Of a stretch of DNA of 53,900 nt, positions 1 to 6,929 are shown in pieces (the first letter of the stretch is position 1; each line of letters starts with the position of its first letter). Below the pieces are notes generated by a model. That model saw nothing but the letters and a program-made list of their open reading frames with translations, was not told the DNA's origin and ran no database searches. The DNA is taken from IMG/VR virus record IMGVR_UViG_3300050821_001685, positions 1 through 53,900 of that record. The stretch is one strand, 5' to 3'. The translations under genes were made by a program, and so were the position numbers. The DNA comes from a virus.

Positions 1-97
1 CGAATTGACAAGCGGACCATATCTCCGCTCAAGGTGCCGCACGAGCTTTCGCCATTCGGCCCGTTCCCGTTTTTCTTTGGCTGGCATTCGTTTGGTC
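1..97. repeat. Terminal 97-bp direct repeat, copy 1 (circular closure)
   Basis: Identical to 53804-53900. The repeat lies inside a gene that only reads through when the two ends are joined, so it most likely marks a closed circular assembly with an overlap rather than a biological terminal repeat. A short true terminal redundancy cannot be excluded from sequence alone. Confidence 0.95.
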
Positions 98-99
98 AT
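1..99 (-). CDS. Small basic protein spanning the circle join (5' part)
   Basis: This is the 5' end of the 51-residue gene that continues at 53803-53747. Its start codon ATG is at 97-99, six nucleotides after the TAA of the upstream gene (106-108). See the entry at 53747 for the full protein. Confidence 0.75.
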   Translation of the reverse strand, partial: MTKRMPAKEKRERAEWRKLVRHLERRYGPLVNS

Positions 100-105
100 C
101 GGCGG

Positions 106-321
106 TTAGCGCCTGTTTGAAACGCGCGTAAAGCGTTTCGGAAATTGATCTTCGGCGATCAGCGTCACGCGCGTTCCCTTGATCGGATTGCCGTTCTGTT
201 GGCAGGTCCGAATACGTATCCAAGATCGTGGGGACTCCATAACGCGGACAAAGCGCATACCAGCGCCGCGCTGGCGCCAAATCTGTCCTGTCTCTGGCGG
301 GTCTAGCAATGGTTCGGTCAT
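106..321 (-). CDS. Hypothetical protein, 71 aa
   Basis: Starts at ATG 319-321, which overlaps the stop of the upstream gene in an ATGA junction, a strong sign of translational coupling. The protein contains 'RQRGAGMRFVRV' and a basic C-terminus. This resembles the short beta-strand-rich 'G..W......F.RVV' type small phage proteins, but I cannot name a family. It is part of the minus operon that starts at about 1.1 kb and crosses the circle join. Confidence 0.7.
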   Translation of the reverse strand: MTEPLLDPPETGQIWRQRGAGMRFVRVMESPRSWIRIRTCQQNGNPIKGTRVTLIAEDQFPKRFTRVSNRR

Positions 322-521
322 AGCGACATACGTCCTGACTGTCGCTGCTTGATCGGCGTCGCCTGTTGGATTGGCGAAACCTCACCAGCCTTATGATAAG
401 CACACTCCCTGATGTCGATCCTGCCAGGGAAGATTGATTCAACGATCCAGTGGTTGCCGTCGCTTCGCGGAGCGTGGCCCATGCCGCACCACTTGCAGTT
501 TATCATCTTGGGTTTCTTCAT
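318..521 (-). CDS. Small protein with CxxC, 67 aa
   Basis: Begins MKKPKMINCKWCGMG. The CKWC pair, followed by a single later Cys (ECAYH), suggests a small metal-binding knuckle. It couples to the next gene through ATGA (318-321) and lies 16 nt after the zinc-knuckle gene at 538-759. Function unknown. Confidence 0.75.
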   Translation of the reverse strand: MKKPKMINCKWCGMGHAPRSDGNHWIVESIFPGRIDIRECAYHKAGEVSPIQQATPIKQRQSGRMSL

Positions 522-537
522 GGCTGCTGACCCCGTG

Positions 538-759
538 TTAGACCGTTTTTGCGAACAGGTGCTTCAACTCGGTGAGCGCGTCGAAATGCTCGCCTTTTCC
601 GCAAACGTGGACGCTCTCTCGGCCGCCAGAATTGATAGCGCAGTCGGAACAGGCCATGACGGTAGGATCGCCGCAGATAACGCACGGCGCCTCGATGTAC
701 GGGCATTTGATCGACCCGTAGTGCGTACCACCGCAGTTCGGACAGTTCTCAATCGTCAT
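538..759 (-). CDS. Zinc-knuckle protein, 73 aa
   Basis: The chosen start is ATG 757-759 (MTIENCPNCGG), because the longer upstream reading has no zinc-protein character. It contains CPNC near residues 6-9, CVIC near 26-29 and CSDC near 37-40: three CxxC pairs fitting one or two zinc ribbons. Such proteins often contact nucleic acid, but no specific role is visible. Second gene of the minus operon. Confidence 0.75.
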   Translation of the reverse strand: MTIENCPNCGGTHYGSIKCPYIEAPCVICGDPTVMACSDCAINSGGRESVHVCGKGEHFDALTELKHLFAKTV

Positions 760-775
760 GGCGGTTAACCCCGTG

Positions 776-1105
776 TTAACTTCCGCTCGCAAATGCAGGG
801 TGGTCGCGGCCGGCCTTAGCGCGCGGGGCAAATGGAATAGTTGATTCGTTTTTCTCGGCTTCAGTATCTTTTACCGCTAAGATTGCTTGGCCTGCCGAAG
901 TCAATGCTGAAGTAACTCGAATGTACTTACGTTCAATTTCAAGAACCCTTGCGCTAAGTCTGTCGTTCTCAGCGCGCAACCGGATATTTTCGGCACGATT
1001 AAGTTCGTAGCTGAGTTTATAAGTATCTAAATTAGCCGACAGTCGGCTATTTCTTTCGGTCAGGTCTTCAATTTCGTGCGCCAATGTTACAAGTGCTTCC
1101 GACAT
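776..1105 (-). CDS. Coiled-coil protein, first gene of the join-spanning operon
   Basis: 109 residues. Residues about 8-70 form an uninterrupted heptad-rich coiled coil (EIEDLTERNSRLSANL and following), with a basic unstructured tail. The ribosome site AAGGGAAG sits 7 nt before the ATG, and a clear promoter lies just upstream (1150-1178). It resembles small phage coiled-coil proteins of unknown function. It heads an operon of eight genes running through the circle join to 52990. Confidence 0.8.
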   Translation of the reverse strand: MSEALVTLAHEIEDLTERNSRLSANLDTYKLSYELNRAENIRLRAENDRLSARVLEIERKYIRVTSALTSAGQAILAVKDTEAEKNESTIPFAPRAKAGRDHPAFASGS

Positions 1106-1135
1106 GATTTACTTCCCTTCGTCCCCGTACCTGTG

Positions 1136-1164
1136 TTGACCCGTGCGGCAATGTACGCTATACG
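1136..1164 (+). promoter_or_regulatory. sigma70-type promoter for the RHH gene
   Basis: TTGACC (1136-1141), 17-nt spacer, TATACG (1159-1164), followed 34 nt later by the ATG at 1198. It is interleaved with the minus-strand promoter at 1150-1178. Confidence 0.7.
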
Positions 1165-1178
1165 GTCCCTATCGTCAA
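1150..1178 (-). promoter_or_regulatory. sigma70-type promoter for the minus operon
   Basis: Read on the minus strand, TTGACG (1173-1178), 17-nt spacer and TACATT (1150-1155). It overlaps the opposite promoter at 1136-1164, so the two probably compete. Confidence 0.65.
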
Positions 1179-1197
1179 CCGTACAGGAATTACAGCC

Positions 1198-1497
1198 ATG
1201 GACGTCTCCGCCACCGAAGATACCACGAAGCCGCCGGAACCGGCAAAGCCCAAGAAGCGCGCTAATCCGAAAATCAAGAAAAAGGCAAAGCGGCCAGCGA
1301 AATCAAAGGCCAAAAAGCGCAGAGTTGTCAGGGCGAAGTCGAAGAAGGCGCGTAAACTCGTCAACGGCGACGCGCGGTCGGAACGGCTGGATATGCGTTT
1401 GACGAAGGCGCAAAAGGCCAAGGTATACGCCAAGGCGAAGAAAACCCGGCGTACGGTTACGAGCCTCGTTATCGAAGCTATCGAGAAGATCAGGTAG
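1198..1497 (+). CDS. Lysine-rich protein with ribbon-helix-helix domain
   Basis: 99 residues. The first about 55 residues are a Lys/Ala/Pro-rich histone-H1-like tail. Residues about 60-99 (ERLDMRLTKAQKAKVY, then TVTSLVIEAIEKI) fit a ribbon-helix-helix fold of the CopG/Arc kind: a beta strand followed by two helices. RHH proteins bind operators as dimers, and the basic tail would add nonspecific DNA affinity. It has its own promoter and sits beside a terminator, so it may be an early regulator or DNA-compacting protein. No homologue named. Confidence 0.8.
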   Translation: MDVSATEDTTKPPEPAKPKKRANPKIKKKAKRPAKSKAKKRRVVRAKSKKARKLVNGDARSERLDMRLTKAQKAKVYAKAKKTRRTVTSLVIEAIEKIR

Positions 1498-1515
1498 CGC
1501 ATGCTTTTCGATAAA

Positions 1516-1544
1516 AGAGGCCCCGGTTTATCGCCGGGGCCTCT
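1516..1544. terminator. Strong hairpin terminator
   Basis: An 11-bp perfect stem, AGAGGCCCCGG (1516-1526) with CCGGGGCCTCT (1534-1544), and a 7-nt loop. On the minus strand it is followed by TTTT, fitting termination after the outer-membrane protein gene. It may also stop plus-strand transcripts from the RHH gene. Confidence 0.8.
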
Positions 1545-1559
1545 GCGCGCGTTGGAGGC

Positions 1560-2378
1560 TTAGTTCGCCGACAGAACGAAATTGTAGTTCAACCCGAGGC
1601 CGTACTGCGTGCCCATGTTGGCACCCGCACCTAATGTCAGGGGGGCACCGTTGGCCGCCAGAACGTTGCCCATGGTGAATCCCCGCATTGGGAATGCCAC
1701 CCAGGCATAGGCATCGAGCGCGCCACCATTGGGCCTGCCGCTGGTATCGAGCGTCTGCCAGAGGTAGCCGGTTTTGATCATCGGCGCGACGCCAACAGTC
1801 TGGCCGGTCGCAAATCCGAATCGGCCGCTTTCGCCGAACTCGCGAAGGCCAACGCCGACATATTCGAGCGGAGAACCGACCGGCACAGTTGGGGTGGGAG
1901 GCGTAAAGACCGGCCAATTCACGACATTGCTCAGATTGGGCACAGCGGAAATGATCCGTTGGATAAGTTCAAAGCCAACGTCGAATTCCTGCGAGCTATG
2001 CCACCGCTGCGCAATGAACTCGCTCGCACCGCTGGATGTGCCGGTCGGGGCAACGGCATTTGTGCCCTGGATATTTGACCATCCACCTTCAAGCTGCGCC
2101 CTCCACCATCGTAAAGGATTGCCAGACACGTACCCGCAAGCGGCATTGAGCGAACCACCAGTCGCCGTGAGGCCGCCGGTCGCCAAGCTGGTGGCAAAGA
2201 GATTGGTGCCCGTCACGTTGCTTTGGGCAACGTCCGCTTCCGTGCCCACGCCGCAGTACCAGCCCGCTCCATTAACCGAAGGCGGGGATGCTTTGAATAC
2301 GGGTCGAGGTAGATCCGCCGCCATTGCCGTCGAACTCAGGAGCGCGAGTGCCCCGATTACCGCGTAGAATCTGCGCAT
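1560..2378 (-). CDS. Phage-encoded outer-membrane beta-barrel-like protein
   Basis: 272 residues from ATG 2376-2378, chosen because AGGGGA sits 6 nt upstream and a textbook signal peptide follows (MRRFYAVIGALALLSSTAMA, cleavage before ADLPRP). The mature start AADLPRPVFK matches Omp25/31-like and porin-like proteins of Rhizobiales, and the C-terminal strand YGLGLNYNFVLSA suits a barrel, although it ends in Asn rather than Phe. Probably exported to the outer membrane. Possible roles are superinfection exclusion or receptor masking, or it is a captured host gene. It has its own terminator and is not coupled to neighbours. Confidence 0.75.
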   Translation of the reverse strand: MRRFYAVIGALALLSSTAMAADLPRPVFKASPPSVNGAGWYCGVGTEADVAQSNVTGTNLFATSLATGGLTATGGSLNAACGYVSGNPLRWWRAQLEGGWSNIQGTNAVAPTGTSSGASEFIAQRWHSSQEFDVGFELIQRIISAVPNLSNVVNWPVFTPPTPTVPVGSPLEYVGVGLREFGESGRFGFATGQTVGVAPMIKTGYLWQTLDTSGRPNGGALDAYAWVAFPMRGFTMGNVLAANGAPLTLGAGANMGTQYGLGLNYNFVLSAN

Positions 2379-2458
2379 ATGAAGTCCCCTGTTTCGGGCG
2401 GAATGCCCGATACGGACTGTACGCCTATAAGGTGTGCTTTGCCTGCAACAGTACGAAT

Positions 2459-2674
2459 TTATTGTACGGGCGCGAAGGACACAATGCCGCCCCAAAAGAA
2501 ATGACAAACAAGGAACCCGGTTATAAAACCGGCAAAGTACGGAAATGGCGGCCACGCTTTACTTAGAGTCCAGACGTAACGGGAAAGTGTCGGCGTTTTT
2601 CGATAGAGCGCGAGCCCCTCAAACAATGCGAAGCTAATTACGATGACGGCCAGCCATATGGACCATAGAATCAT
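2459..2674 (-). CDS. Two-TM membrane protein
   Basis: 71 residues from ATG 2672-2674, which overlaps the upstream stop (ATGA), the reason for preferring it to the longer reading from 2707. Residues about 2-22 (MILWSIWLAVIVISFALFEG) and about 45-65 are hydrophobic segments separated by a basic loop. Last gene of the portal operon. It could be a membrane-associated accessory or holin-like protein, but nothing specific supports that. Confidence 0.7.
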   Translation of the reverse strand: MILWSIWLAVIVISFALFEGLALYRKTPTLSRYVWTLSKAWPPFPYFAGFITGFLVCHFFWGGIVSFAPVQ

Positions 2675-2904
2675 CTGATCGCTCTCCACGGCCAAAATGT
2701 CGGGCATGGGTATTTTTCAATCGCACAGGCGAGAGTTATATTTTGTTCGTCCGGCGCTAGTTTTATTTTCTTTGCCACGCGTTCCGCGATTTCCCGGCGG
2801 CAGTCTTGCCGGTAGTACGGAGCAAGTCCTTCAGTAAAGTCGTCAAGCCACAGTTGCGGCTCGAAACCCCCTTTTAGGTTTCTCAACCAGACGAACCAAA
2901 GCAT
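2671..2904 (-). CDS. Hypothetical protein, 77 aa
   Basis: Starts at ATG 2902-2904, four nucleotides after the previous stop (2909), with AGGG about 8 nt upstream. Begins MLWFVWLRNLKGGFEP. The middle (YYRQDCRREIAERVAKK) is helical and charged. A longer in-frame reading upstream only shadows the neighbouring gene. Downstream it couples to the membrane protein by ATGA. Function unknown. Confidence 0.65.
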   Translation of the reverse strand: MLWFVWLRNLKGGFEPQLWLDDFTEGLAPYYRQDCRREIAERVAKKIKLAPDEQNITLACAIEKYPCPTFWPWRAIR

Positions 2905-2908
2905 AGTA

Positions 2909-3457
2909 TTACCCTGTCTTGATGCGAAACCCGGCTCCGGTGAATTGACCTTTGGTGCCGTCTTTGGCGTCCACGTTGGCAGTGTACTTACCCGATAGAT
3001 CCTTGTTGCCGGGGTCCATGCCGGCGTACAGACTGGCGAGCTGTACGCGGTAACGTTTGCGAATATGCTCGCCAACGGCCTTTGGACGTGCAACCAAGAT
3101 AGGGCGAAATGCTTTGCCTTCCTTGTCCGTACCGGCGACAAGATCGCGGAACAGCGCGGACATTTCCGGGTCCGTAACTTCCCTGAAACCTTTGTTATGC
3201 GCGTCCGCAATTTCGTGCGGGATGCTGTTGATGATTCTGAACTCGTATTGCGGATACTTTTCTTTGTTCGGGATGAACAGCTTGAGCGGCCGGTCCAGCG
3301 TTAGGTTTTTTATGATTTCGTCAACGTTGAGTGCTTCCTTGAACGGCGATGCGTTCGCCATGGCGTCGCCGGCAGTTTGCGGCTCAGGCATGTCGGGCGG
3401 CGGGTTAGGTTTCAGTGCGTCGGGGATGCCTGAGAACGGATTTGTTGGATCGTTCAT
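2909..3457 (-). CDS. Probable virion or assembly protein, 182 aa
   Basis: Begins MNDPTNPFSGIPDALK, with a Pro-rich, probably disordered first 35 residues, then a mixed alpha/beta body (LDRPLKLFIPNKEKYPQYEF). The ATGA overlap with the upstream gene (3454-3457) places it in the portal operon. I do not recognise a named family. Its location next to portal and GroES-like genes suggests a structural or scaffolding role, which is inference only. Confidence 0.65.
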   Translation of the reverse strand: MNDPTNPFSGIPDALKPNPPPDMPEPQTAGDAMANASPFKEALNVDEIIKNLTLDRPLKLFIPNKEKYPQYEFRIINSIPHEIADAHNKGFREVTDPEMSALFRDLVAGTDKEGKAFRPILVARPKAVGEHIRKRYRVQLASLYAGMDPGNKDLSGKYTANVDAKDGTKGQFTGAGFRIKTG

Positions 3458-4092
3458 GTCTTCTTTCCTTTGGCAAGCTGCGCCTTAGCATAGTGCGCTT
3501 CAAGCGCCTTAGCTACGAATTTTTCGCGCCCTTCCTTGGTTTTCGGCGCGAACTTGTCCGCAGTGCGATTAATTTCTTTTTGTACGTCGGCGGGGGCATC
3601 GGATATTTTCAGCCATGGCCCTGACGTACGGCGTGTACGCGCGGCCCCGGTATCGCCGTCCGCAGGGCCGTCACTAGCGCGTGGTTTCTTCGCGGGCTTC
3701 GGATCGGCGTCCGGGTCAGGATCGGCGTCCGGGTCAGGATCGGCGTCCGGGTCAGGCTTTGGTTTAAATTCTTCGTCAACGACTTTGACGAGCGCCGCTG
3801 TGAATTCGGCAGCCGTGCTGAATTTCTTGGGGTCCATGGTTTTCCCAAGTTCGATTGTACGGCCTGATTTCTTCGGGTCCACGCCGAACCAATCCAGTTT
3901 GTTCAGCTCGGCGCGTATTTCTTTGTCACCAAATCCTGTTGGCGGCGCGGGCACAATGGCAGTTTTTAAGTCGGCAAGTTTGTCGGCTGCTTTACGCGCC
4001 GCTTCCGTGTCGCCGTTCGTCACGGCGGTATCAAGTTCCGTTTGAAGCGCGCTCTTGGCGTGTTCTGCCAGCATGACGTTAAGATCGGGCAT
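3454..4092 (-). CDS. Acidic repeat-containing protein, possible scaffold
   Basis: 212 residues. The N-terminal 60 residues are helical, the middle contains a tandem PDPDAD repeat encoded by three perfect 18-bp copies, and the C-terminus is helical and Lys-rich (KTKEGREKFVAKALEAHYAK). The charged, extended, helix-ended design is compatible with a phage scaffolding protein, and the gene lies between portal and accessory genes, but no scaffold family is recognised. Overlaps the GroES-like gene by 14 nt and the next gene by ATGA. Confidence 0.6.
   Translation of the reverse strand: MPDLNVMLAEHAKSALQTELDTAVTNGDTEAARKAADKLADLKTAIVPAPPTGFGDKEIRAELNKLDWFGVDPKKSGRTIELGKTMDPKKFSTAAEFTAALVKVVDEEFKPKPDPDADPDPDADPDPDADPKPAKKPRASDGPADGDTGAARTRRTSGPWLKISDAPADVQKEINRTADKFAPKTKEGREKFVAKALEAHYAKAQLAKGKKT
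3701..3754. repeat. Three perfect 18-bp tandem repeats
   Basis: Unit GGATCGGCGTCCGGGTCA at 3701-3718, 3719-3736 and 3737-3754, in frame within the acidic protein gene. On the minus strand it encodes the hexapeptide repeat DPDADP. Confidence 0.9.
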
Positions 4093-4576
4093 GGGGCACC
4101 TTTATGCGCTCGCGTGACTCGCCGCCGAAACTTTCTGTCGGTTTAGGTCCGGGTGTGATCGTCTTGGCTTCCGCATCGGCTTCATCCCAAAGCAGCGTTT
4201 TCGGGTCTGGCATCTTGTCAGCCGGTACGAGGCCGATCACGTCTTGAAAACTGGACAGGTAGCGCCAGTTACTGATGGAAACTTTGCCGCCCGTTGTTTG
4301 CGTCCCTGCGTACGGACGGAAGATAACCCAATCGCCTATGTTCACAGGCTGACGGGTCAAATTTCCGTCTGCGTCTTTGTAAACGAATGCGAGCGGCCCC
4401 ATGGCGGTGACGCGACCAACCATGACGTTGTGTTGCGCCATGTCACGGAATCCATCCGGGACATAGAAGCTCCCCACTTTCTTCGGCGACAGCGGCAGCC
4501 GAACAATAACCATGTCTCGCGTCGGCTGTACGCAGTCGTGCGGTATGGCGAAGTCATGTACGCCGATGTTGCTCAT
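4079..4576 (-). CDS. GroES-like co-chaperonin
   Basis: 165 residues from ATG 4574-4576 (ATGA overlap with the upstream gene). The pattern 'MVIVRLPLSPKKVGSFYVPD', then 'MVGRVTAMGP', 'VNIGDWVIFRPYAGT' and a late 'DVIGLVPA' follows the Cpn10 order: N-terminal strand with mobile-loop region, G(R/K)VxAxGxG, VGDxVxFxxYxGT, and I(L)A-type end. It is longer than GroES (about 97 aa) because of N- and C-terminal extensions. Known phage co-chaperonins (T4 gp31 and others) replace GroES during capsid folding. Its place beside the portal gene suggests a capsid-folding role. Confidence 0.7.
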   Translation of the reverse strand: MSNIGVHDFAIPHDCVQPTRDMVIVRLPLSPKKVGSFYVPDGFRDMAQHNVMVGRVTAMGPLAFVYKDADGNLTRQPVNIGDWVIFRPYAGTQTTGGKVSISNWRYLSSFQDVIGLVPADKMPDPKTLLWDEADAEAKTITPGPKPTESFGGESRERIKVPHARS

Positions 4577-4788
4577 TTTGGCCAGTCTGTAAACGGAAAT
4601 ACGGGGCCATCGAGTGCGTAATCGACTATAAAAACTCTCGGCTTTGCCGTTAATCCTATGTTGGTTAAAGCACCCACTGCACAAGCATACGGCCCGTACC
4701 CCGCGACCTCGAATCGCAAAAGACTTTCTTGAAGCCGGGAGAAGCCGGCAGGCGATATTGGTGTTACTTCAGCGTCGATGTTGCTCAT
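4573..4788 (-). CDS. Hypothetical protein, 71 aa
   Basis: Begins MSNIDAEVTPISPAGF, overlaps the upstream gene by 20 nt and the GroES-like gene by ATGA. Short beta-rich sequence with VFIVDYALDGPVFPF near the end. Part of the portal operon; no family recognised. Confidence 0.65.
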   Translation of the reverse strand: MSNIDAEVTPISPAGFSRLQESLLRFEVAGYGPYACAVGALTNIGLTAKPRVFIVDYALDGPVFPFTDWPK

Positions 4789-5023
4789 TTAGCTCTTTCG
4801 CCGCATTTTCAAAAATTTTGATGATTTCCACTGGCGGCTCTTTCAACAATCGCTCGACTTCATTGAACCCCGCCGCCCGGCCCTGCACTATTTGGCTGAC
4901 CCCCGTTCCCCGGAGGAAATCCGTTACCGCCGCCATTTGGCGGAACTTGAGGTACGTTACCAGGGCCTTGGTTTCCGGGCTGTTGAGCCATTCCGCTAAG
5001 GATGCCGTCTGCATTGTTCGCAC
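4769..5023 (-). CDS. Small helical protein overlapping the portal gene
   Basis: 84 residues, begins MRTMQTASLAEWLNSPETK and continues with a clear amphipathic helical pattern (FNEVERLLKEPPVEIIKIFE). It overlaps the last 164 nt of the portal gene in another frame, exactly where the portal sequence becomes Gly/Pro/Asn-rich. Both the natural-looking composition here and the coupling to the next gene support it being real. An internal start at Met30 (MAAVTDFLRG) is possible. Similar short helical proteins follow portal genes in other podoviruses, but I cannot name the family. Confidence 0.65.
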   Translation of the reverse strand: MRTMQTASLAEWLNSPETKALVTYLKFRQMAAVTDFLRGTGVSQIVQGRAAGFNEVERLLKEPPVEIIKIFENAAKELNEQHRR

Positions 5024-6797
5024 CCGCCATCAGCTCTTGTACGGTTTGCTCTATCTGTGCCATTTGCAACAAAGCTGCCCGGTTGTCAAGCATCCCGCCG
5101 CTGGCTTCGACCATATTCAACAGGGCTTGGGTAAGCTGTACGGCCACGGCCGCCTTGGCCTTCATCTGTTCGATTTGCAGTTTGCCCAGGCCGATCATGC
5201 CTTTCATCTTTTCGTCAGGCGTGGCTTGCGGTGGTTGCGGGCCTTGGCCAATCAGTTTTTGCGGGTCGGGGAGCCGCAATGTGCGGTACAACCGCATACG
5301 AACTTCGTCCCATTTCGTCATGGGGTCTTTCATCAATTCCATGTAAATGCCGGCCAACGCCGTACGCTGCATTTCGGTCGCCAACGACGGGTCCGCCGTA
5401 ACTGCAACGCCATCCTTGCCGGAAGCTGAAATGCCTTCGGGCAGCATATCGTATGCGTCTGCCATTTGGACAAACATGCGGAATTCTTGCGTCATAGACG
5501 CTACGAGGCGCCGATGCACAGCGGATTGAACTTGCGTACCTGTATCAATGATACCCTTTGCCATGGTAGCAGTCATGGACGACGGCGCGTTCTCCAAAAG
5601 GTTCAGCGTGCCGGCGAGGCGGTCACCCAATGTCATCAATTTTTCAAGCGTCGCAACCGAACCCGGCGAAACTGACTTAACTGGAAATGCGGAGAATTTA
5701 TTGGCGAGTGGGGCGCCATCTGTGTTGACAGTGGCAATGCGGTTGTTTTTCAGTTCGATCTTGTCGGGCAGTCCAAAGCCGCCACCGGCAAGCACGCCGC
5801 CATTTTCGCTTTCACTTTTGGCGGTATCTACGATTGATCCTAAAAGCCGATCGGCTGAACTCTCCGTACGGTCTAGCAACTTACCGAAGCCCATAGGGAG
5901 AAAAGTGCCTTTAGGATCCGGCAGGAAGCGGTACGGATAAAAACGACGGATCGGATTGAAGAACAAAACATCGTCCGTACTTACGACGGTCTTTTTTGAC
6001 CATCGTGGTTTGATACGTACTACTTCCGGGGTGTCGTCTCTGGAAATAACGACGGTCCAAGGTTCGTCTATCTCGTCGCCGTCAAGGTCAAGCCACAAGT
6101 CCGTATCGTAAAATCGTTTTATGGCTTGCGGATCGCGGTCGTCATCGTATCTCGGCTCGTAGTTAACCCATTTTTTGCGCTCAATCAGGCGGTCGATTTC
6201 GTACGGATAGCGTTCAAACATATCTGTGATGCGCGGGGCGCGCTCTACAGAGCGAACGCTGCTGTTTATAATAACATCCGTACATGGACGAAAGGACGTG
6301 TGGAATGCCCGGTCTTCATCGTCAAAATCGCGTTTGCGCCAGCCGAGCCCTGTGACAGACATATGGATTACGAGCGGGTCGGTATCTAAAGTCCAATTCG
6401 GGTCTTTTGTGCGGAGCTGACTGGAAACCCACGATGCAAGGTCTTCGCTGCCGGGTTCGCTGGCCCGCGCCAAGTCAGGCTCGCCTAGTAAGGCGTCAGT
6501 TGCGCGAGCTGAGAACTGAATGACCGCCGATAGCGTCATTTCGGTTTTCGGCGGCGGTTCTTCTCCGGCGCCTTCCTGTTCACGATCGTTCGGGTTGTCG
6601 TTTTCGTCATTATCGATTTTGTCGAGGTAGCCTTTGGCCTTTCCTAGCCAATCCGACATTGATTGTTCATCCACCCCAACCAACGCAATAATATCGGTTG
6701 CGAGCGTACGCCGTTCGTCAGGGCCTAATTTTTCAGCGACGTTGCCAAAGTCTTGCGGCTTCGTCAGATCCAGCTTTAGGACGGGAAGATCGCGCAT
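4860..6797 (-). CDS. Portal protein
   Basis: 645 residues from ATG 6795-6797 with AGGG upstream. An acidic N-terminal region (about residues 75-95) is followed by the portal core: 'GWRKRDFDDEDRAFHT...RPCTDVIINSS', 'FFNPIRRFYPYRFLPDP' and a long helical C-terminal domain, ending in a Gly/Pro/Asn-rich tail. The length and motif style fit podovirus portals of the P22-like/large type, which form the dodecameric DNA-entry channel and bind terminase. It heads a minus-strand operon and diverges from the capsid gene. The low-complexity tail coincides with an overlapping gene. Confidence 0.8.
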   Translation of the reverse strand: MRDLPVLKLDLTKPQDFGNVAEKLGPDERRTLATDIIALVGVDEQSMSDWLGKAKGYLDKIDNDENDNPNDREQEGAGEEPPPKTEMTLSAVIQFSARATDALLGEPDLARASEPGSEDLASWVSSQLRTKDPNWTLDTDPLVIHMSVTGLGWRKRDFDDEDRAFHTSFRPCTDVIINSSVRSVERAPRITDMFERYPYEIDRLIERKKWVNYEPRYDDDRDPQAIKRFYDTDLWLDLDGDEIDEPWTVVISRDDTPEVVRIKPRWSKKTVVSTDDVLFFNPIRRFYPYRFLPDPKGTFLPMGFGKLLDRTESSADRLLGSIVDTAKSESENGGVLAGGGFGLPDKIELKNNRIATVNTDGAPLANKFSAFPVKSVSPGSVATLEKLMTLGDRLAGTLNLLENAPSSMTATMAKGIIDTGTQVQSAVHRRLVASMTQEFRMFVQMADAYDMLPEGISASGKDGVAVTADPSLATEMQRTALAGIYMELMKDPMTKWDEVRMRLYRTLRLPDPQKLIGQGPQPPQATPDEKMKGMIGLGKLQIEQMKAKAAVAVQLTQALLNMVEASGGMLDNRAALLQMAQIEQTVQELMAGANNADGILSGMAQQPGNQGPGNVPQVPPNGGGNGFPPGNGGQPNSAGPGGGVQ

Positions 6798-6805
6798 GGA
6801 GCCCT

Positions 6806-6833
6806 TTGTATGACATTTCAGTATGACAATCAA
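6806..6833 (-). promoter_or_regulatory. Promoter for the portal operon with GTCATAC repeat
   Basis: On the minus strand, TTGATT (6828-6833), 16-nt spacer, ATACAA (6806-6811). GTCATAC occurs twice here (6808-6814 and 6821-6827), and the same GTCATACAA word recurs before genes at 12109, 20522 and 45861. Confidence 0.5.
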
Positions 6834-6915
6834 GAGGTTCAAGATAGCATGTATTGCGCCCGCTCGCATTGGGTGCTAAGTTCCTCCACATTCGCCGTGC
6901 GGGAATCCGACCAGT

Positions 6916-6929
6916 AGGAGGCTACCATT
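6916..6929 (+). promoter_or_regulatory. Consensus ribosome site placing the capsid start at ATT
   Basis: AGGAGG at 6916-6921, 5-nt spacer, then ATT at 6927-6929. This is the strongest Shine-Dalgarno in the window, and it decides the capsid gene start. Confidence 0.75.
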
